Positions 11,701-25,603 of a DNA stretch of 64,000 nt are shown here, in pieces. This stretch comes from Coleophoma eucalyptorum. Its lineage: Eukaryota > Ascomycota > Leotiomycetes > Helotiales > Dermateaceae. The position numbers and the translations under genes are program-made. The notes under the pieces were generated by a model. It saw nothing but the letters and a program-made list of their open reading frames with translations, searched no databases and was not told the DNA's origin. Position 1 is the stretch's first letter. Each line of letters opens with the position of its first letter. The stretch lies in NCBI GenBank assembly GCA_026120035.1, contig JALRME010000003.1:1426001-1490000 (forward strand), given 5' to 3'.

Positions 11701-12202
11701 ATCTCTTCTTTCACGGCGATAGCATGAAAGGGGGATTGCGATGAGAAAGCAAAAAGACAAAATTGGGTGGATTTGAATGGAGTTTGTATGATTGGGAAAA
11801 AGACAAGAGAAATGTTCTCGTCAATGAATGGATGGGACCTTTTTCGCATGCAATGCTATGATACCAATGGGATCGATATGCCAGCTGGACAGATGGATTT
11901 GTTAGCTAGCCAATATCAACATGGGGATTCTCGACCTCAATGGACTCAATTCACTCACTCACAGTGTTTCCCTTTGCGAAATAAACATCGAATTGATACA
12001 TGCATATTGAAGACAAACAATGACAAGATTCTTGGAGTAATTTATACAGCTCTTATTAATAACCGTGAACTATACTCTGTGATTTCAACCACTATTCAAA
12101 CTCCGCGCTATGAATCCTGTTCTCCCAAACCTGCTAATGCAACAAAGAGCGCCCCATAATCCTTCTAAGCTTACGCTTCAAAATTTGATCTTATTCTAAC
12201 AA
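11701..12202. other. Convergent intergenic region RPL36 / UBX gene
   Basis: It holds both 3' ends. The 130-codon plus-strand ORF at 11767-12159 lies in the eL36 3' untranslated region and shows no protein motif. Nothing else is seen. Confidence 0.55.
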
Positions 12203-13731
12203 TCACTTCTTGGACAAGCCTGCCAGGATCTTGTTCATCATCTTGTTCTTCTTCTCGCCTCCGTTCTCTTTCTTATCCGTCTCCTTGCCTTTGCCCTTGT
12301 CGAGGGTCTGACCAGCTGGTTCTTCGATTGTCTGAACAACAGGTACTGGGAGTTCCTTTGCCTCCTGAATATACTCCGCTTTGAGGCATTTCCCTTTCCG
12401 GACGTCATCACTGACACCATCCTCCCAAACGAAGTTCAGCAGAACTCTTCCATCCAGGCCGGTGTCTCGTATCAACAACTTCTTCTCATCCTTAGGTATA
12501 GTGAAGGGTTTTCCAAATTGAAATGATACCAATTTGAACGGTTGATTTTCACGAAGGACCGATGAGATGGAGTTGTACAATGTGAGAGTTGTATCTGCTG
12601 CTGTGTATCGGTTCTCAACCCGCGTCTGATCTGGAAAACGGACTTGAATGATGACTTCGTTAATCTTAGCAAGCCTTGCCGCCTTTTCTTCTTCTTGCTT
12701 TTGTTGTTCGGCATAGGATGGTAATCGTTTATTCATAGTATGGGTCTTGAGCACCTCTTGATGTTGCTTTGCATGTTGAACTGTTGGTTCATAATCCATA
12801 TCATTGTGAGGCTGAAGTGCGGCCTTGGGTGTATCTCCAGAAGGAGCTGCAAAGACAGTCATGGCCCGGTGGCCAGACGATTTGGTCTCGTCTTCTGGTG
12901 CTGAGCGCTTGGTTGGCGTGACTGATTTTGTAGGTGGAGACTCTGGTGAATCACTAGATGGGGTGGCAATCTTTGATACTGCCTCGGTAACAGATTCCAC
13001 CTCTGATGCTGGAGCAGGTGCTGACTCTGCAGACGAGCTTGGTGCTGGTTGTGCAGGCTCGTCTGATGTCTTGAAATACTGCTGAATTTCGGCCATTGCT
13101 TCCTCCAGTGGTGTATCCGTTTTGCGGAAGGTGAGGCGTAAGAGAATACTACCGCCACTGACGCCAAACTGTCCAAGTGTCTTTTGTAAATCCGTAAAAG
13201 TCGATACCTCCCGGCCGGCGAGGTTCAAAACTGGGGTCTCATAATATATCCGTCCAGCTCCCGAAGCGCCACTCTCTGTTTGTGCAATTCCTCTGCCAGT
13301 GATATTCAGGTTCGATCCTCCCGCCGTTTCAAATTTGCGCAGCACAAGCCATAATGTAGTATCGCTTGGGACCTTGTCCACCAGCCTGCCTCCGGGAACG
13401 CCTGCAGCTAGTGACTCTGGCAATTGAAGAGCCACAGATACAACAGATGGCGATCGAGATGTAACAATAAGCTCGAGCTTGGCACCGGCACTGAGTCCTG
13501 TTAACCGGAAAGTCTGCGACAGGTCGATCTGCTTGTTATTATTCCTGACGACCAGTTAGCTCATATACATTCCATATAGAAAACGGCGACTTACTTCAAG
13601 CCATAGTTTGTCGAATTTCGTCCTAGCTTCTTGCAAGCTTCCTCAAGAACCTCCGTCATATACTTCCCAGGCGTCACCTTGATCTGAGCTCTCTTGAACG
13701 TGCTGTCCGTAACGACAACGTGGGATGCCAT
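12203..13731 (-). CDS. UBX-domain protein, TUG/ASPSCR1-like (Ubx4 type), Cdc48 adaptor
   Basis: Two exons (13595-13731 and 12203-13544, joined by a 50-bp intron) give 492 residues. The first 80 residues (MASHVVVTDSTFKRAQIKV, then LEEACKKLGRNS, NYGLK, DLSQTFRLTGLSAGAKLEL) form the ubiquitin-like TUG-UBL1 domain. A second conserved block follows at about 95-190. The middle is Ser/Pro/Glu-rich. The UBX domain is at about 344-419, with VIIQVRFPDQTRVENRYTA, an F-G-K-P loop (SFQFGKPFTIP) and LLNFVWED. The tail is Lys/Glu-rich. Such proteins bind Cdc48/p97 hexamers and control their assembly and substrate delivery. The start is well set by the UBL1 sequence. It is divergent from the proteasome beta3 gene. 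Confidence 0.9.
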
Positions 13732-14344
13732 ATTGAACAAAGCACTTCCAGATACCGTTTCAAAAGAAGGTCCTGCACAAGATCCGGTAATCAGGCTATG
13801 AAATAATATTCTTCGCGATCTGGGTATTTGGACAGTTGTGTTGGAGATGTGCTTTGGTGTTCTCTACGATTCTGTGCAATTTGTCAGGTAGCAACAGGCT
13901 GTGGCGGGGGACTGATAGTCCGGAGAGGTTTGACAATTATGTAGGTTAGACCACAACGAAACACCATTCAAATAGGGAAGTGAAAATAGACGGAGAGACG
14001 ACAAGTTTACTTGGAGTGAAGAAATCGTCACAATAATAGACAAAGGCAATAGAAAATCATAGAAAGTTCGAGAGTTGGATGCTTGGTTGAAGTTCAGATC
14101 AAGTGGGAGAGATGATGTCCAGCCTTGGTGCCTGGCATTTCCAGGTGGTCTGTGCTTCGAGCTTCGACGCGACAGCCGTGTAGCCTTACAGAGAGGTGAG
14201 TGAGGTACCGCAGGCCAGCACTCCAGACCATCAAATCTACAACACTTCCTAACCACCGCATCGGCCTTTCACTTAGACTCCTCGTCCGATTCCAACACAG
14301 TCCCCAAGGTCTCGATACATAATCCAAAGTTCAGTAGATAGAAA
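13732..14344. promoter_or_regulatory. Shared divergent promoter, UBX gene / PUP3
   Basis: These 613 bases lie between two divergent start codons. Both products act in ubiquitin-proteasome turnover. I looked for a GGTGGCAAA proteasome element and saw no exact copy. Short antisense ORFs here look like chance. Confidence 0.5.
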
Positions 14345-15148
14345 ATGGTATGAATTCCTCTCCCCAAAGCAGACTGTAGGTCAAGCTAACCAACAACCCA
14401 GAGCTCTCCCTTCTCCATCAGTATAGCTTCCACGACCCAGCTCTGTAACTGAAGCTCTCTGCTAACATTCTTCTAGATGGCGGTGCCTGCGTGGCAATGG
14501 TAGGCAAAGACTGCGTAGCCATAGCATGCGATTTGCGCCTGGGACTGCAATCCCTCACGGTGTCGAACAACTTCCCCAAGATCTTCAACTACGGCGATGT
14601 GTACCTAGGATTGACGGGGCTGGCAACGGACGTATCAACGGTGTCTGATCTCTTCCGGTACAAAGTGAACATGTACCGCCTGCGCGAGGAACGCAACATC
14701 TCCCCGTCCACCATGGCCAACCTGGTCTCGTCGAGTTTATACGAACGCCGTTTTGGTCCCTACTTCGTCTCGCCCGTCGTAGCTGGCATTGATCAGAAGA
14801 CTGGAAAACCATTTATCTGTGGCTTTGACAGTATTGGATGTATCGACTTTGCAAAGGACTTTATCGTTAGTGGAACGGCGAGTGACCAGTTGTTTGGTAC
14901 TTGTGAGGGTCTTTGGGAACCTGATTTGGTATGTCTATTCCTACTGTCACACGGTGACCTTACTTCGAGTTGTGTTGAGACTGGAATGCTAACAACTACG
15001 CTAGGGACCAGAGGATCTCTTCGAGACGGTTTCGCAGGCGCTGCTTAATGCTGTAGATAGAGATGCACTGTCAGGTTGGGGAGCACACGTTTACATCATC
15101 GAGAAGGACAAGGTCACCAAGAGATTATTGAAGGGAAGGCAAGACTAA
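14345..15148 (+). CDS. PUP3: 20S proteasome subunit beta3
   Basis: Four coding exons (14345-14347, 14402-14420, 14477-14928, 15005-15148) give 205 residues, the normal length. The product starts [20 protein letters not shown], which is diagnostic of beta3; then [49 protein letters not shown] and [15 protein letters not shown]. Beta3 is a non-catalytic subunit: it lacks the processed N-terminal threonine. The first coding exon is only the ATG and the second is 19 nt, so gene finders may miss this start. Frames join exactly at all three introns. Confidence 0.95.
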
Positions 15149-15487
15149 GTGGACAGTGCGGTTGGTGCAGAATAAGAATTACGATCAGAGCAAATAGGCG
15201 GATTCTCGTCTTGTGTAGTATTAGATCTGGCATCACGGAGTGTGATGGGTGCAAAATGGGCAATGAATGAAATAAAGATACAAACAAGCATGTCACAACC
15301 GTCGAGAGACTATGTGTGAAATTCTGTGGTACAAAACCCTATACGAACCCTGGTTCATTGGCTACCCGCAGGGCCTAACAACTACCAGGACGACTAGCAT
15401 GAACATTGCAGAAATCAAGCATGTTTTATTTGTTCTAATATCTACCCTATCTACTAATGTACAGCCACCTATGCTGATTATTATGGC
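15149..15487. other. Convergent intergenic region PUP3 / SERCA
   Basis: It holds the 3' ends of two convergent genes. No coding signal beyond chance ORFs. Confidence 0.55.
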
Positions 15488-18654
<3,167 letters not shown>

Positions 18655-20709
18655 TGCGTAGGGAACGTGGGGTTGTTGATCTCGGAGGAGAGTTGAGCTT
18701 AAAAGTACAGTAGGCTTTAATGGCCACGATTCTAGGTTACTGGATCATGCAAGGCAGCTTCTCTATCCAAATGAATGCTGGAACGGTTGCAGGAGAAAGA
18801 GAGTCTTGGGAGGGGATTTATGAAAGAGAGAGAGGAATCTAGAAGAACGTTAAGGAAAGCGCTGAATCCGTAGATGCTTGGTCACTATCACATAGCCTAG
18901 CTCTTTACAAAGTGTCCTCACGGGGACTGACGTCGCTCATGATTGGCGGATCGTCGTCTTGCCACTAAGCGAGGCTTGGTGGCCGGCCTCTACTGACCAG
19001 ATTGGCAGACCTTCCCGATCGACTAAACCTTGGACTTAGTTGAGACGACATGACTATCTAGGTGCCTTGTTCGATTTTAGATGACTATCGAATCTGTCCC
19101 ATCAGAGCCAAATGGCGGTGGTGTTTAGCCAGCAGTAAATCAAAGAGATTCTGTTATCGGAGTTGAGTATCCACTTAAGCAACTTGCCACTTGCAGCTCT
19201 TATACACACTAACGCGTCTTCGTTGTTACCTACTAGTTTCAGCAAATCGTCGGAGACAGAGACAGGACAGCTTTCAATCAAGCAAGCCTCTGACGGTGAA
19301 ATGACATGGTTCTCTCTGATCTTGCTAACACCACCATTTTTGGTTTCATCGTGAATTCAATCCAGTGATATGGCCAACAAGTCTAGACAACCGGACAGCG
19401 ACTAAGAATACCAGAAGCAAGTCAAGTGAGCAGAGAGACTTGCAGCTGCAGTCTTACAGACAAAAGCCAAGTTTTGCTATTGCCACAAGTCGGAACCGGT
19501 CAGGCTCCACAATGTTCGTTTACAAAGATAATGCAGTAGGCCTGTTTTTCGGGACCTGCTTGACTACCGTGACTTTAGATGCTTAGAACAAGACACTTAC
19601 CTCCAGGATGAACGTCTTGGGCACGCATCCATATTCATGAATAAAAGTAAATGCGTTCAAGTAAATGCGCTAGAACTAGCGCAGACAGCCTTCCCCGAGC
19701 TCTTCAAGTTTACAGAGACTTTGGGGTATCATCCGGTTCCAGTTGTGCAGGGTATAACCTACTTTACAACGTGTCGGCAATTCGGAGCTCTGAACATTCT
19801 ACAGGCAATTTAAAGTGAGGCTCCATAGCGAAGCATGGCATTGGTGTTGTGCATGTCTGCAGTAGGTATGCCAGGACACCCAACATGTGACTTTCCTGAT
19901 AAGTTGGGTTTCAAGACAGTGGATGTTGTCACCCTCTGATCACCTTCGTTGTTTATCTTGGAAGAGCCAATCCAGACGAAGTGTTGAGTCAATAGAGAGT
20001 CATGCTGCTTTATTGGACGACGAACGCCAGCACACAATGAGAGCAAAATCCTTGTGCGCCACGAGGCAGACTGTGATAAGGACGCCCCCTCACTTATCCG
20101 CTATTTCCTCAGAACAAGCTGACATGTGAGCTTGAGCAACTCTTGAATAGGTCTCAGATCATGTAGGAGGAGTAGGATGATAAGGTTGCAACGGGAGAAG
20201 ACGTATCCATGCTGCCAATAGCTGGCAAGTCTTGATGACTTGACTGCCAGTTCTCACCACGCATGTATGGCGGCTGACAGAACAGCAGTGGATTTAAGGT
20301 TGGGCGGCCACAACGATACTGTTTACCTGGAGTGAAGCTTGCACGTGATGTTAATTTGATGAGCCGCTGGGTCCGTTTATCCAGCTATGGCATGTACTAT
20401 AGACGTGATCTGATGGAACAAGACCTCAGCTTCGCCGTACAAATCTCGTGCATATCACCTCATCTTAGACGCGTTTCTACCACAGTGCTTCGCATAAACA
20501 GCAACAAAAGTATGGTGCTGAGAGACACATAATTATTCACTCGCTAAGGGATTTTAGGCGCTATTGCACGACCACTTGCTTGTTCCCCCAGATCGCAGCA
20601 ATCAAATCAACACAACACTCCCTCAACTCAAAGTTCATCATCTCTCAACCGTCCGTCCCAAACCCCAACACTCTTTGCAACCACTTGTACATCGTCGACG
20701 AACAGCAAA
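18655..20709. other. 2.05-kb divergent intergenic region, SERCA / 14-3-3
   Basis: It holds both promoters. A CACGTGAT motif lies at 20342-20349, 361 bases before the 14-3-3 start, and a pyrimidine-rich leader at about 20610-20700. No ORF of protein character and no repeat family is seen. Confidence 0.55.
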
Positions 20710-21969
20710 ATGACTACTGAAGTAAGTCCACTTCTATCTCCTATCCGAGTCACAGACAACGTCACTTTTGACATTTCACTGCTCCTTCCCCTCAACCCAC
20801 CTCCATATCTCAGATCGCGTCTCTGCCATTACCTCCACGCATCTGCTGCGCCTTAGGAATGACTACCTGCTGACGTTCTTCCTCTTTATAGCGTGAAAGG
20901 TATCCTCATGATTCCACCCATATTCTGTTCAACCCCTCCTCCGACGCGCTAACACCCACATAGCAAGACCTTCCTCGCGCGGCTCTGCGAGCAAGCTGAG
21001 CGCTACGATGAGATGGTTACCTACATGAAGGAGGTTGCCAAGGTACGCGACGCGTCCGAGCTAAAAAGCTGTCCTGACTGGCAGATTTGGCAGCACAAGG
21101 CTGACAATATTGAAATAGTTGGGTGGAGAACTCACTGTTGATGAGCGCAACCTCCTGTCTGTTGCTTACAAGAACGTTGTCGGCACCCGACGTGCATCTT
21201 GGCGTATCATCTCCTCCATCGAGCAGAAGGAGGAGTCCAAGGGAACTGACAAGCACGTCTCCACCATCCGTGACTACCGTCAAAAGATTGAGACCGAGCT
21301 TGAGAAGGTCTGCCAAGATGTCCTCGATGTCTTGGATGAGTCTTTGATCCCAAAGGCCGAGTCTGGAGAGTCTAAGGTGTTCTACCACAAGATGTACGTC
21401 TTATCGGTGATATATGCACTTCACACGCGACACAACCATAATAGCGGCTACTGACATGACTTTTCTCTAACAGGAAGGGTGACTACCACCGCTACTTGGC
21501 CGAGTTTGCATCCGGCGAGAAGCGCAAGGTTGCTGCCACTGCTGCCCACGAGGCCTACAAGGTATGTTAAGAATCTGAAGTCACTCAACCGTAGCTAACT
21601 GTTCGTTAGAACGCCACCGATGTCGCCCAAACCGAGCTCACCCCAACCCACCCAATCCGTCTTGGTTTGGCCCTCAACTTCTCTGTCTTCTACTACGAGA
21701 TCTTGAACTCCCCAGACCGTGCCTGCCACCTCGCCAAGCAAGCATTTGACGATGCCATTGCCGAGCTCGACTCATTGTCTGAGGAGTCATACCGTGACAG
21801 CACCCTCATCATGCAGTTACTCCGTGACAACTTGACTCTCTGGACCTCCTCGGATAGCGGAGAGCCAGAGGCTGCTGCAGCTGAGGCACCAAAGGAGGAG
21901 AAGGCTGTTGACTCAGAGGCCAAGCCTGAGGAGCCAAAGACTGAGGAGGCACCAGCTCCAGAATCTTAG
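20710..21969 (+). CDS. BMH1: 14-3-3 protein with an 8-nt microexon
   Basis: This phosphoserine/threonine-peptide binding adaptor acts as a dimer in signalling, cell cycle and nutrient control. Six exons (20710-20721, 20892-20899, 20964-21042, 21119-21393, 21474-21561, 21610-21969) give 273 residues. The N-terminus [25 protein letters not shown] needs exon 2, which is only 8 nt (CGTGAAAG). Phosphopeptide-binding residues lie in [13 protein letters not shown] and DYHRYLAEF; the signature [10 protein letters not shown] is present. The C-terminal tail after residue 235 is Ala/Glu/Pro-rich and acidic, longer than in animals, as in other fungal 14-3-3s. All frames close. Confidence 0.96.
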
Positions 21970-23061
21970 ATATATCTCAAGGTGGAGAATATCCTCATCT
22001 TATCTTCGTATGCTTCTTGATCTTACTAGATGGCTGGAAATCTGGCTGGCTGGTGGAGTGACACGCAGCATGGGTAGGGGATGGAGTTGATATGAAAAGC
22101 AGAACGAGTGCGACTTTGCGGTTTGCGAATACACCATCCTGCGAATCTGATGATTATGTTTCCTTTTAGCTTTGCAATTTCTTCCCTCGCGCTTGTATTC
22201 TTTTCTCGATATCGGTGTCATTTTCTGTGCAGAGGAAAGCGATTTGCGCTGATCCAAAGCATTGAAGTATAACACGCACGATGACAGGAATGCGACAACA
22301 TTTTCACACACGAAGAGCCTCTACGGCAAACATCATTGCTTACGGGAGATGATTCTTTTCGCTTGCGGTTCAAGTCAACTATGCTTTTGACGAATCTCTC
22401 TCCCTTTTTCGCAATTTGGCCCTCGCTGGTGAGGTGGCGTGCCTTGGTTTCTTTTTTTCGGATCTTAGATATCCCGGGGGGACTTTCCTACTACAAACTA
22501 CTCCCATGGCCCATTCATCGACAGACAGTTAGTTGCCTGTTGTTGTGGGTTCTCCCTCCACCTACACCACACCACTTTGTTCTCTTGCTCCTTATACTTT
22601 GTTTGTCATAGCGAATAAGCGGTCTTCACAACTCTTGAGTGCCTTTCATGACGGTAGCTAGGGTTTTGATCAAATCTCACACCATATCATACATCAAGCA
22701 AGTAGGCCCGATTTCTTGTGCTCTGGCTTGAGTATTATACATGCGCGTGTTTTGTTTGGGCTTTACTTCACATGTGAATGAGTGGGTTTTGTTTTAACAC
22801 ATCTTTCAAGAGGAGTTCTCAGTCGATCAAATCAGGTAAACTGTGATCTATAGATTAATGCTAATATTCTCATGAAGGTATATCGTCTTCCAACTCCCAA
22901 GGTGGGAGGCCCAGAGAGGTATCTCGAGTGAGCTTGAGCCAAGGCTCAGAAACACGTGAAAAGATTGCTTTGCTGTCTTGCAGAACAATGCGTTATAAGT
23001 CGAAAGTAGATGCAAAAGCTGCCTCCAACGCCAAACAAACCCAATCCAAACGCAGCAAAGG
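21970..23061. other. Convergent intergenic region after 14-3-3
   Basis: It holds the 3' ends of the 14-3-3 gene and of the minus-strand 200-aa gene. ORFs here (for example 22336-22611) are hydrophobic but without motif or start context. Nothing firm. Confidence 0.5.
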
Positions 23062-23664
23062 TCACGCACAAACCCTCCCAATCAACTCCTCCGGTTGCTT
23101 TTGCTTCCAAGCCATCTTATCCAACTCATATCTCAGCTTCGCCCTCCTCAGCCGCTCCATACTCTTCATCTCCTTTTCCATAATTCCCATATTTCCCATT
23201 ACTCCACCATTTCCCGCTTCGCCTGCCCAACTATCACTTACAGGGCCTTCCAGGTCCTCCCCCATCTCGCCCAGCATCTCCTCATACATCCGCGTGGGAT
23301 CTAGCTTTTCCACTGGCTCCTCGCCACCCTTCTTACAGAACTTCTGGAATTTCTTCTTCTCAGCCTTCTCAGGGTCGCCGTGGAGGATGGGCACGTGAAT
23401 ATGTTGGGTTTTTGACGACAAAAATGACTTCAGGGCCCAGCTCAGACGGCGGGTTGGTGAAGATGGTCGGGGTTGTTGTTCGGAGGGGTCGAGGTTGTTG
23501 GCTTTGGAGGGGTGAGAGTTACGCGGTTTCGGAGACTGTTCTTCTGACGACGAACGGCCGTCGCTGGGTGAGGTAGAAGTACGGGATTCTGGCTGGCAGA
23601 GCGTGCAGGAGGATGGGCATGGCACTTCTTGCCGCCAGACTTTAATCTGCTCTGAGGTGGTCAT
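23062..23664 (-). CDS. Uncharacterised 200-aa protein
   Basis: This is a single-exon ORF. I do not recognise the family. The N-terminus has a CPSSCTLC cysteine pattern at about 16-23, which could bind metal. Residues 25-80 are Ser/Pro/Glu-rich and likely disordered. SPTRRLSWALKSFLSS is a possible phosphorylation-prone amphipathic segment. The C-terminal half is charged: a Lys-rich stretch, KLDPTRMYEEMLGEMGEDLEG, a Gly/Met-rich loop, then a coiled-coil-like helix EKEMKSMERLRRAKLRYELDKMAWKQKQ. There is no signal peptide or membrane span. The (GA)n tract just upstream would lie in its leader. Its length and coding-like composition support a real gene, but no homology supports it. Confidence 0.6.
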   Translation of the reverse strand: MTTSEQIKVWRQEVPCPSSCTLCQPESRTSTSPSDGRSSSEEQSPKPRNSHPSKANNLDPSEQQPRPSSPTRRLSWALKSFLSSKTQHIHVPILHGDPEKAEKKKFQKFCKKGGEEPVEKLDPTRMYEEMLGEMGEDLEGPVSDSWAGEAGNGGVMGNMGIMEKEMKSMERLRRAKLRYELDKMAWKQKQPEELIGRVCA

Positions 23665-23720
23665 GATGAAGGTCGTGAATATTCGCGCATAAAACTTGTT
23701 GGTTTCCTCTGCTCTCTACC

Positions 23721-23721
23721 C

Positions 23722-23752
<31 letters not shown>

Positions 23753-23762
23753 TTCTCTCTTA
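23721..23762. repeat. (CT)n microsatellite
   Basis: A nearly pure CT run with a few C or T interruptions lies 57 bases upstream of the minus-strand 200-aa ORF, so it reads (GA)n on that gene's coding strand. It could act as a GAGA-type promoter or leader element, or be simple slippage. Confidence 0.85.
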
Positions 23763-24486
23763 TCTCTATTTTTTTCTCGACCGTAGCCGATGGGAAATTG
23801 AAAGTTGACGTGAATTAAAGGCTGAGGCTCGGTTTTAAAGTATGAAGATTAAGTAAGGTATGGTACGACGAAGTTAATTTGTTAAGAGCTGAAGCTGGTT
23901 CTTCTTTTTTTTCTCAGTGCGGCATTCCGAAACGCAATTGAATCGAATTGGGAGGGCCTTTTGGGGAAGGGCAGTTGCAGGAGTTTGAGCTCGTCCGGCC
24001 TTGTTTTGAAGTTTGGCGGGATTGCCGACGTATGGTTGGTGCGGAAGGGGGACGATCTTGCGTGGCACTTTATCAGGATGAAATTTGAGTTGAGGTGAGA
24101 AGAGGATTTTGGGCCTATCGTGGTTGTAATTTTTTGACTTTTTGCCGTGGACTGGAGAAGGAGGGGGAAAATGAGGAGGGATCCCGCGTTTTGTTCCTTT
24201 TGTTGAGGGGAGATGTACGTGGGTGTAAGTATGTATGTAAGGTATCTATATTTGTTTGAGCCAAGTGTGTGGGACGGTGACAGGTATGTAAGTCTTGACC
24301 GGATGTGGATGTTTCGAAGGATCAAGCAAATCAATCAAGACGTCTTGGCCGAAAATTCAAGAATTGGAAGAATGGCCAAGGACACTTGGTTTTGAAGCTG
24401 GACTTTCCGAGGGAGGGGAGTTCGTTGGCGGCGGTCTTGTCTCGGCCTTGGGGGGGACGAGCGAGGAAAGCGAGCGATAACCAGAA

Positions 24487-24496
24487 GGGGGGGGGG
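24487..24496. repeat. Poly-G run of 10
   Basis: Ten consecutive G residues lie about 120 bases before the G-rich tandem tract. Confidence 0.8.
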
Positions 24497-24584
24497 AGAT
24501 TAAAATTGGTGGAGTCAAAATTCGCTCTTCGTTTCTTTCTTCGCCTTCACATTTGTTGGACTAGCAATCGGGAATCGGTGGTGG

Positions 24585-24682
24585 TGCAGTGCAGGAGCAG
24601 GAGCAGGAGCAGTAACGGGTACAGTAGTGGGTAGTGGGCAGTGGGTAGGTAGTGAGTGGGTAGTAGTGGGTAGCGCGTAGTG
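24585..24682. repeat. GGAGCA repeat followed by GTGGGTA-type G-rich tandem tract
   Basis: Several GCAGGA units are followed by degenerate AGTGGGT units with at least six GGG triplets on the plus strand, several separated by four-base loops. The pattern satisfies a loose G-quadruplex rule. It is followed by short GCGTACT duplications to about 24712. Confidence 0.7.
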
Positions 24683-25561
24683 CAAAGTGCGTACAGCGTA
24701 CTGCGTACTGCGTTAAAAGGGAAATGGTGGGAGCGTCCTTTTATGATGTCACGTTCAGCCCTGGTCCTTGACCTTTTCCTTTAGCTAATGGGATTATGGA
24801 AGCTGTGAAGGTTTCCATTGAATGCATCGCTACTGGCTTCGCCCTGGATGTAGGCCTCGCGACCTGTCCTACCTTTCCAGCTGTCTACGTTTGCATCGAA
24901 GATGGCCGTCGACTTGGAATATCACTCACTCACTCAGATACTCGGGCCCTTTCCCTTGCCTCCTAGCCAACGTCGAATGCAGGTGCTGAAAAGTCAGAGG
25001 CAGTGCAGTGCAGCATGCCGACAAGCCGTCTGCGAGCCTTATCGCACGTCAGCCAGCACCCATGCACCAATTTCCCTCCAGCTTCCGACTTTCCGACCGC
25101 CCTCACCAATCGCTGAATCTCCGGTTCTCCAGTCGCCCTCGTTAGTCCATTCTATGACATCCTTGCCCAGTATCTCCGGGCGGTGATTGGCGTGCTACCC
25201 GTCGAAGCTTTTCTGTCTTGGGGGGACAATGGAGAAAGTCTGCCCGGCCGACTGTCCGGGGGGCGCTCCTCTAGCTTCGCTTGCTGCAGCTTGCGTGCAG
25301 GCTTCTATGCTTCTAACCTTCTAGCCACTTTTCATGGTGGTGAGCCATTTTTGCTCCTGCCCCTCTTTGTTTCTCCGCAAGCCATGTACAAGAGGATGTC
25401 TTGGGAACCAGCCCAGACAGAAATGGATGGCTACGAGGTTCGAGTTGCACGTCAATACATATTTCCAAGCGTTACTTAGTTTCGGCTGGCATCTCCCTTA
25501 CACCATCTTGCAGAAAAGCAAATAAATGCATTCAGTTCGCCTGCAATTCCCGATATCGCTT

Positions 25562-25603
25562 TCATCGCTCATCGCTCATCGCTCGTTGCTCATCCCTCAT
25601 CCC
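25562..25603. repeat. Heptamer tandem repeat (TCATCGC type)
   Basis: Six 7-bp units: three TCATCGC, one TCGTTGC, then two TCATCCC. The unit drift suggests local duplication with later change. Confidence 0.75.

Noticed and set aside
11767..12159. 130-codon ORF after RPL36
   Set aside because: It lies in the expected 3' untranslated region and shows no motif.
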